Part shown: positions 29,710-35,696 of the stretch, one piece after another
Layout: the number at the start of each line of letters is the position of its first letter
How positions within the stretch are numbered: the stretch's first letter is position 1
Source of the DNA: Thoreauomyces humboldtii
Taxonomy: Eukaryota > Chytridiomycota > Chytridiomycetes > Spizellomycetales > Powellomycetaceae
Assembly: GCA_027596035.1 (NCBI GenBank)
Contig: JADGJA010000154.1
Location: forward strand, 1-35,696
Reading direction: 5' to 3'
Length of the DNA stretch: 35,696 nt
The notes under the pieces: generated by a model
Told to the model about the DNA's origin: nothing
What the model saw: the letters and a program-made list of their open reading frames with translations, nothing else
Database searches by the model: none
Made by a program: the position numbers and the translations under genes

Positions 29710-32414
29710 CTCAGCATGGTGACTCAAGAATCGTTGAGCGCAGACCGCAGAGCTTCGATTTATCTCCGCCTGACATACAATACATCTCTGACGAGATCGG
29801 CCAGGCTGATGTGGACCTTACCCTGCTGCACACGTCGGCAGTAAGTGGCGGCCTCCTGTCGGGCGACAGCGAGAGAGTCCCCTCCGCAACGGCTACCCCG
29901 CGGCAAGGACGTGATGGTCCACAGCACATGCTTCAAGGGGACAGCAACGAGAGTGATTTCTTCAGCATGGATCGCGTTCCTGTAGCGAATGATGGCAGCC
30001 TCGCACCGAGAGGCGACGGAGATTTTACTGATTTCGGCACACTGGCAAACTCTCCGACACCGTTGCGTAAAGAGGGCCACCATCAGGCATACAGCACAGC
30101 TCGATTAGCCTCCGCCGTGAGCAACGCACCTGATGCATCCGGGCCTCCTTGCACACCTTCCGCAGATGGCGGCAACACGTCCCCGAGATGCAGTGGAGAT
30201 AATGTTCATTTCGCTGCGCCAGCACTTGAAGGGCGAGACCGACCGTATCGTAAGACTTACGAAGACTTGGTAGGCAGTGGCTACGCTAGCCCGCCGCATA
30301 CGCCAGAAAATAGCCGGTACCGCGTTTTGCTGAGACACGACAAGGATGCTGCGAAAGTTTTCTTATCAAGAGCACTTGAGCCTTCCCAAGCATGGCCAAC
30401 GTCTGACAAACAGAGTCCCGAGGCAGGAACTTGGGATTACCAGCCACGAGGATCCCTTTCATCGGCCTCCTCATCGGAGGCTACCACCGGCGAAGACTTT
30501 CCTGAATCTGGCTGTCCCAGCCCTTCGTACGCTCCTGCGGCCGAGGATCAGCCTGATTTCTTCCTGTCAGCACCGCAAGAGGCCGGGCGTCTCCTGATGC
30601 CTGATGTTGATCAGGGCGATCTGGCTCGTGGGATCAAAAGCGTCGTACGTTTCAAATGGTATCTTTTTTTTACCCTTGGACAATCCTTCCTCCTTGACCT
30701 TACACGATTTGACTGATCCGGCTCCTTTAGTTATACCCTTCAGAACTATGACATGACACCACTGAATCACAATGAGTTCCATGGCCTACGTACGTTCTTC
30801 AGTGTGCCATATGAACCACGCCGCGGCAACAACAGACCCAGGAACGAGCAGACGATTGCCAAGTCGCGGGAAAGAATCTGCGGTTTTCTCGGTTGGTTGA
30901 AGCAGAGCGGGCGACAGTCCAAGCCGTCGTTTGTTCATTTCGAAGACGTCCACCTATTCCTGGTACGCGGTGACTTCGTCGGCTTTCCTTTGCCATTTGG
31001 ACGTCTCGCTTACACATCTTCCTCTTCTAGGACAAGTACGTCGAGGGATACCTTCGTTCTATCCGCGGACTGAGTCACGGGTCCATCGGCAACCACGTTA
31101 CGGCTGCTATCGACGTTCTTAAGTACCGTACCGCCCAGTCCTCTAGTGCCACAAGGCTCAACCCGAAGGCCAACATGAAGATTGCTCGGCTTATGCGTAC
31201 TCGGAATCAAGAGCAGACACTAGCCGAAAGGGAGCGTAACGAGACGCGGCAGGACAGTGCCTCTTCTGGAATCGTCTGGGAGCAGGTACGTGGGAAGATT
31301 GCAGTGATGTAGCGGCTTATGCCTGTCGCTTACATCCCCATTTCCACAAAGGTCTTAGAAGCAGTTCGCCGCCAACGCCTCGTCGTGACCAAGCTTTGGG
31401 AGCTGTCCAACGAGGGGAAGATGGCGGACTACAAGCTCGCGGTCGAGGTCCAGCATTACGTGGCAGCCGCTTTCTACACGTGCATGCCCCCCGGACGATC
31501 GAAGGAAGTCCGATTGCTTCTCGGGCGCATCCTGAGCGAGAACGAAAGCCAGAAATCGCTCCAAAACCACATCACCGTGCTTCAAGGTAGGGGAGGGAGT
31601 CGCGAACATTCTCTATGTACCTGTATCATGGTAGCTCCATTCTGACACGCTTGCACTCTCCAGCGACTATAAGAACAAGCAGAAATGGGGAAGGGACACG
31701 ATCGAGTTGCCGACCGACAAGGAAGTGCTGTTGAAGCATCTGCATTGGTTGATGTCTCCGGCTGTCCGAAACCTCCTCACCCGTGACAACAACCATGGCT
31801 TCCTCTTTTGCAGGCGGAACGGGACTAATTTTTGCGAGGCTTCGAGTTGGACCACCTACCTGGCGGGGATCGTCGCAAAGCACACCGGGGTTGCTGGCGT
31901 TGGCACGAACGCCTTGCGACATGCATTTACGACGTTTATGGAAACGTCCACCGACGAGGATCACTTGCGATTGAGAGAATCGGTTGGACGCGCAATGCGG
32001 CACACGGGTCGCATCCAGCAGAATGTCTACAACGACGTGTCAAACCTCGAACGGAAGCGGAAAGCAGTCGAGTTTGCCACGGGCGCATTCAAGCGAGCGG
32101 TTATCGAGATCGACTCTGATGAAGACGTGGCGAGACCCGTACGCTTGAATCCCCCCGTCGGCGCCCTGGTTGAATTCAAGGACGAGCAAGACGCTCCCGC
32201 TTTCGGAAAGGTGTTGCGTATCACAGCTGGAGACGTGTTGGTCATGGTTCTGCGACCTTCCCCTGGGACGAACGTGCTCATTCCAGACGCAACAAAGGTT
32301 CTACGAAAGAGCATCTCACAGCTCACATGGCCGATCGACTACGAGACGAGCGGCGCGGACTATCTACTTCGTACGAGTGTGGCTGCGATAGAAGGTTTTT
32401 CTGGTGAGCAATAG
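29710..32414 (+). CDS. Tyrosine recombinase, Crypton-like
   Basis: Exons as I read them are 29710 (first in-frame ATG 29928) to 30658, 30731-30962, 31031-31285, 31352-31586 and about 31664-32414. The N-terminal ~300 residues are Ser/Pro-rich and low in structure. Next comes a helical core-binding segment ('AKSRERICGFLGWLK'), then the catalytic domain with box I Arg (CMPPGRSKE, codon at 31496), ALRHAF (Arg at 31917, His at 31920) and MRHTGRIQQNVY (His at 32001, candidate nucleophile Tyr at 32028, nine residues apart as in the family). After it come a small barrel-like stretch ('GALVEFKDEQDAPAFGKVLR') and a short tail. Fungal Cryptons are the best-known mobile elements with such genes. The 5' end is unclear: an acceptor at 29709 suggests a lost upstream exon towards the rDNA junction. 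The fourth splice with canonical sites leaves the frame off by one, so the gene may be broken. Confidence 0.65.
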
Positions 32415-32604
32415 ATAGTATATTGTGACTCGTTTTGCATGGCTTGGGTGGGAAAGCTCATCGGATGAACGGTGGGAATATAAGTGCTTTACTTACTATA
32501 GTTGATGTTAGCTCGCCATTTCTGCCTCCGGTTGATTAAAGCTAGTTCTGACGGCATTTTCGGCAGCCTAAGGACGAATGCGTGTTCACCATTCATCTTC
32601 GAAA

Positions 32605-32669
32605 CGATCGATTACGAGACGAGCGGGGAAGGCTATACTTCGCACGAATGTGGCTGCGATGGAAGGTTT
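32605..32669 (+). repeat. Second copy of the recombinase gene 3' end
   Basis: This segment repeats the end of the recombinase coding region at 32332-32398 (shared 'ACGAGACGAGCGG' and 'TGTGGCTGCGAT'), with several substitutions and two bases fewer. A weaker match just upstream (about 32570-32600, 'GGACGAA') to 32268-32290 suggests that the duplicated piece was longer and has lost an internal part. Confidence 0.75.
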
Positions 32670-32690
32670 CCCGGGTGGGTCATAGAACGT

Positions 32691-33506
32691 ATATGTGCTT
32701 GACGCTAGATAGCGTTTACTAGAATCTTACTGCCCAGGCTTGCAGTTCGTGCAGGCACGGTCTCCTCCGCGGAGATAATGAGGCTGTTAACCAAGCAAAA
32801 GAAATAGCAGCATAGGATTGGGCCGCCTCCTGATAATAGTAAGGTCCGACAAAGTGCTCCAAGTGCAAGGAACCATTGACGTACGGCCCCATGAAAGAGA
32901 TCAAACCATCACCACACTCCTAGCTGAGTGTCTTCCAAACAATGGTGTTGTTGAAAAATCGTCGAGTTCTGATGTATGCTTGGATCAGCGATTGACCGTG
33001 CATACCGATAGAAGTCCTTACGTCTTTCCGCCTCGTCGTCTAGCATTTCATGATGACTCTAACGCCAGCCGACGAGGCGGTTATCTATCCGGACATCAAT
33101 CAAGGATGGAATAGCGTCAAGGTGAAAGCCCCTTGTACCCTTTGCCGCAGTAGTAGCACTGACTCTCGCTTCAATCAGATCATCGAGATGACTGTGATCC
33201 CGTACTGCTGGTGCATCTTGCCTCGTACTCGTCTCTGGAATGTCCTATTCATCGGTGCTGTCTTTGACTATCTCCATGTGAGATGAACATGCTAGATTCG
33301 GTTGTAACAGGATTTCGAACTGACCCATGGTCTTGTGATAGGTCATCACGGTTTTCTCCGTTTACACCGTAGAACAACTCAGTCCTACCACGGGCTTAAG
33401 TCGATCTGGGGTATCCAATGTCTTTCGGCCGCCATGGTTCGCATCGCTGAGATTTGGGTAAGGCTGCGTTTGCATCATCGTCGCTAGCCTGCCAAGCTAA
33501 CTCAAT
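32691..33506. other. Intergenic, no supported gene
   Basis: Short open frames here have no recognisable domain and no clear splice sites. I see no RNA gene or strong repeat. Confidence 0.35.
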
Positions 33507-33646
33507 GATGCCACCCGGGTGGACGGAAAGGGCGTGGAGTCCGTGGCTCCCGAAGCGGCGATCAATTTCTTGGACTGACCATAGGCGACCCACTGATCAT
33601 AGCCGCCCTTCTCAAAATTGAGGTCGTCGAAGCGGATCGGACTGGA
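33507..33646 (-). pseudogene. Relic of a short-chain dehydrogenase/reductase gene
   Basis: On the minus strand one frame reads 'SSPIRFDDLNFEKGGYDQW' and then 'VAYGQSKK', which contains the SDR catalytic YxxxK (33569-33583). A different frame then reads 'EIDRRFGSHGLHALSVHPGG', the segment that normally follows. About nine residues between them are missing and the frame shifts. Neither the N-terminal Rossmann glycine motif nor the C-terminal part is present. This is a small fragment of a fungal WWOX/retinol-dehydrogenase-like SDR, clearly inactive. Confidence 0.7.
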
Positions 33647-33921
33647 TCGGATTCATCACTTGCAAACAAAGCAAAATTACACGTATAAGTGAAAGGCGAA
33701 CTCGCAAACTTTCATCACTCGGGTTTTGTTTTCTTACCGGCAAAATTATTACCGTAGCAGCGGAACGAGCAAAAGTCAAGGATGGTTCTAAACTTCAGCT
33801 GGCAAATGGGTTTCGCTCAGTTGATAATTATATTAACATTGTCTGCTTAACCACACTTCGATCTAATCCAAGACTGGTCTCCCGCCTTTTCTAGTTCTCT
33901 GCCTTTTTTCGTTACGCAGGG

Positions 33922-34072
33922 TACCGTAAACAAAATGGTCGTACACCCCCCCTTCAACCGAGTCGACGAGAAAATTACACCAGAGAAAGCTAAAGAAAGC
34001 GTCCTTTTGGACAGCTAAATTTCTCGTCGCCTCAAGTTGAAGGGGGGGTGTACGACCATTTTGTTTACGGTA
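33922..34072. mobile_element. Foldback MITE with TA duplications, Tc1/mariner-like
   Basis: Perfect 35-bp terminal inverted repeats, 33924-33958 and 34036-34070, start CCGTAAACAAAATGGTCGTA and end with a run of seven C next to TTCAAC. They are bounded on both sides by TA, the target duplication of Tc1/mariner-type transposons. A second nested pair CGACGAGAAA / TTTCTCGTCG (33964-33973, 34020-34029) continues the fold, leaving a loop of about 46 bases. There is no coding capacity. It ends nine bases from the stop codon of the neighbouring minus-strand gene, inside its 3' untranslated region. Confidence 0.88.
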
Positions 34073-34080
34073 TTGTCGCT

Positions 34081-35098
34081 TTACTGAGTGCAAGCTGAGC
34101 CGTTCCAGTTGTAGCCATCGTTGCAAACGCACTTTCCCTGATCGTTGTCATAGTGGCCATTGGCCGAGCAGCCGCTGTTGTTCCCGCCTCCGCCACTGCC
34201 ACCAACGCAGGCCGACCCGTTCCAGGTGTAGCCGTCATCGCAGACGCACTTGCTTTGGTCGTTATCGTAATGACCGTTGGAAGAGCAGCTGCCGCCAGAG
34301 CCAGGCGATCCAGCGGGCCATCCGCAGGTGATAGCGTTACCGTTAGGCTGGCAAGTTGTACCTTGTCCGCAGAATTGGGTAACGGTCCAGCCGTCTGCAT
34401 GACAAGGACAACATTAACTCAAAACTTCTCGATATACACAGGCACATGACATCAGTTACTTACATTGAGCGCAGGTACTGAACATGTGGTCGCCGGCGCA
34501 CTGCATGTTACCACGGTTGTCGTCACCACAGTCCGAATTGTAAATGTTTTCGAGAGCGCCCACCGTGCCCTTGTCAAGGCAAACCTCATAGCCTGCACCG
34601 GGGAAATTGGGGTAGCATTGGAAGGGGTCCTGGGTGGGATCGCCGCTAGTGACTTGGTTCAGGTCGTAATTGGCGAAGGCGTTGAAATCGAAACCAGCCG
34701 CGCTGAAAGTCTTGCCAGCAGCCGAGATGGAGTCGGACGAGTCCCGTTTGGCAGTCTTCTGACGATGCTGAAACGCTGTGACGTTCCGACGTGGCTGGAA
34801 TGCCGGAACGCTTTCTATGCTATCCGAGACCTCGCCACAACCAGCACCGGCGGCAACCCCGCAAATGGCCCCGGCGATGGGGAAGATGAGTCCCATAGCA
34901 CCGCAAACTACTCCGGCGCTGACACCGCACCCGACGGCGTTACCGTGGTCGCCAGCGCGAACGGTGCTCTGCAGGGAAAGAAGATGACGAAAACAAGATT
35001 CAGGTTTTGAAAGTGATATCACTGCCTTCGCAATGGAAACTATTTACCGTGAGAGCAGCAAGGGCGAGCGACACCGCAGTGATCTTGAAGGAGGACAT
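34081..35098 (-). CDS. Secreted protein with two EGF-like Cys repeats
   Basis: Three exons, 35098-35048, 34968-34464 and 34394-34081, are joined by 79- and 69-bp introns and give 289 aa. Residues 1-17 ('MSSFKITAVSLALAALT') form a signal peptide. A Gly/Ala/Cys-rich hydrophobic stretch follows (about 28-62), then a dibasic Lys-Arg at 91-92, which could be a Kex2 site. The C-terminal exon carries two near-identical six-Cys-type units, 'CSSNGHYDNDQSKCVCDDGY' and 'CSANGHYDNDQGKCVCNDGY', each closing with 'WNGSAC' (an N-glycosylation sequon) and repeating every 117 bp, with a Gly/Ser linker between. A surface or extracellular role is likely; the ligand is unknown. The stop codon TAA at 34081 lies nine bases from the MITE. 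Confidence 0.85.
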
Positions 35099-35174
35099 GT
35101 TGTGTGCAAGTCAGGAAGATCTGATGGTCGTGAGCTGGTGAAGAAAAGAAGAGAGACTTGTGCACGTTCCCTGG

Positions 35175-35182
35175 TCTTTATA
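35175..35182 (-). promoter_or_regulatory. TATA box of the EGF-repeat gene
   Basis: On the minus strand TATAAAGA lies 76 bases before the ATG at 35098, in line with the other TATA boxes of the window. Confidence 0.55.
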
Positions 35183-35696
35183 CTTCCATGCATCGCTGGG
35201 ATGTCTCAAGCCTTTGGCGTGCGAGCATCCCAGATCGGGGCCTCGATCAAGCAAAATCGCTGGGTCTCACATGTTTACGCGACCTGAGTGGTTCTACATC
35301 AGCCCGCAACTGGCAAACGAACCTCTTACGTTGATCCTGGACCTATATTCAGACCGACGGAAGCTGTCACGTTTGAGTGCTATTCAGTTTTGAGCTCATG
35401 GCGGAGTAGTTTTGTACTCTCGAAAAAAAAAGTGGTGCGAGGCTTGCTGCCCGTCTGCAAGTTTGGCAACAAAGCAAGAGAGTGATTCTTCAATCGAACC
35501 AGGGAGGAGTGAAGCCTCTGCCGCACGATTCCAAAGTAGTTCTGTGTTTCTAGTGCAATTCGGCACCGAAAGGTTTCGGTCGCTATCGAAAAAGTTTGCG
35601 GATCGGAATCTCTGTGCGAAGGGGCAAAACGGGATACAGCGTACCGGTATCCTGAGATGGAGCACCCTTATATCTGAAAGCAACATGGTTCTTCAA
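35183..35696. other. Upstream region of the EGF-repeat gene
   Basis: No gene is seen. Small inverted repeats CTGGGATG / CATCCCAG (about 35197-35234) and ACCGAAAGGTTTCGGT (35565-35580) could be protein-binding sites in this promoter region, but nothing else supports that. Confidence 0.3.

Noticed and set aside
1..35696. CRISPR arrays, tRNA genes, plasmid or phage features
   Set aside because: I looked for regular spacer repeats and for tRNA B-box words (GGTTCGA with a matching A box) and found none in a usable arrangement; the DNA is eukaryotic.

Overview
The window is nuclear DNA from a fungus, most likely a basidiomycete. Genes are spliced with short introns (about 57-115 bp, GT-AG, some with CTAAC-type branch points), the intergenic DNA is compact, and a 323-bp stretch of 18S rDNA has basidiomycete-like wording. 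The presence of ACU-like cation ATPases, first described in Ustilago, is compatible with a smut-related lineage, but I cannot fix the class. Several reading frames here depend on splicing; I joined exons by hand and checked that phases and total lengths close. Layout from left to right. (1) 0-7 kb, housekeeping: the 3' part of a mitochondrial fission process 1 (MTP18-like) gene; convergent with it, PDA1 (pyruvate dehydrogenase E1 alpha, minus strand); two degenerate copies of an F-box-like gene; then dipeptidyl peptidase III. (2) 7.2-24 kb, a cation-pump cluster: three type II P-type ATPases. Two are close paralogues (1075 aa on the minus strand, 1077 aa on the plus strand) that flank a small single-pass PPxY protein. 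The third (1098 aa, 14 exons) is a more distant Na,K-ATPase-like pump. All three carry non-standard residues in the membrane ion-binding segments. (3) 25-28 kb: an intronless AAA ATPase whose 3' end has been tandemly duplicated, then weakly coding DNA. (4) 27.7-32.7 kb, a mosaic region: a tandem telomere-like motif, an intronless Cdc4-like WD40 propeller without its F-box, a 323-bp 18S rRNA gene fragment that supplies the last six codons and the stop codon of that WD40 gene, a telomere-like TTTAGGGTTAGG at the far rDNA junction, and a spliced tyrosine-recombinase gene (Crypton-like) with a duplicated 3' end. (5) 32.7-35.7 kb: a dead fragment of a short-chain dehydrogenase, a perfect 147-bp foldback MITE with TA duplications, and directly beside it the stop codon of a secreted EGF-repeat protein on the minus strand. 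How the genes may work together: the pumps probably share a role in K+/Na+ handling, and the PPxY protein between two of them could be a ubiquitin-ligase adaptor for membrane traffic; that link is inference from position only. The most unusual part is region 4, where rDNA, telomere-like motifs, a gene duplicate and a recombinase gene lie edge to edge.
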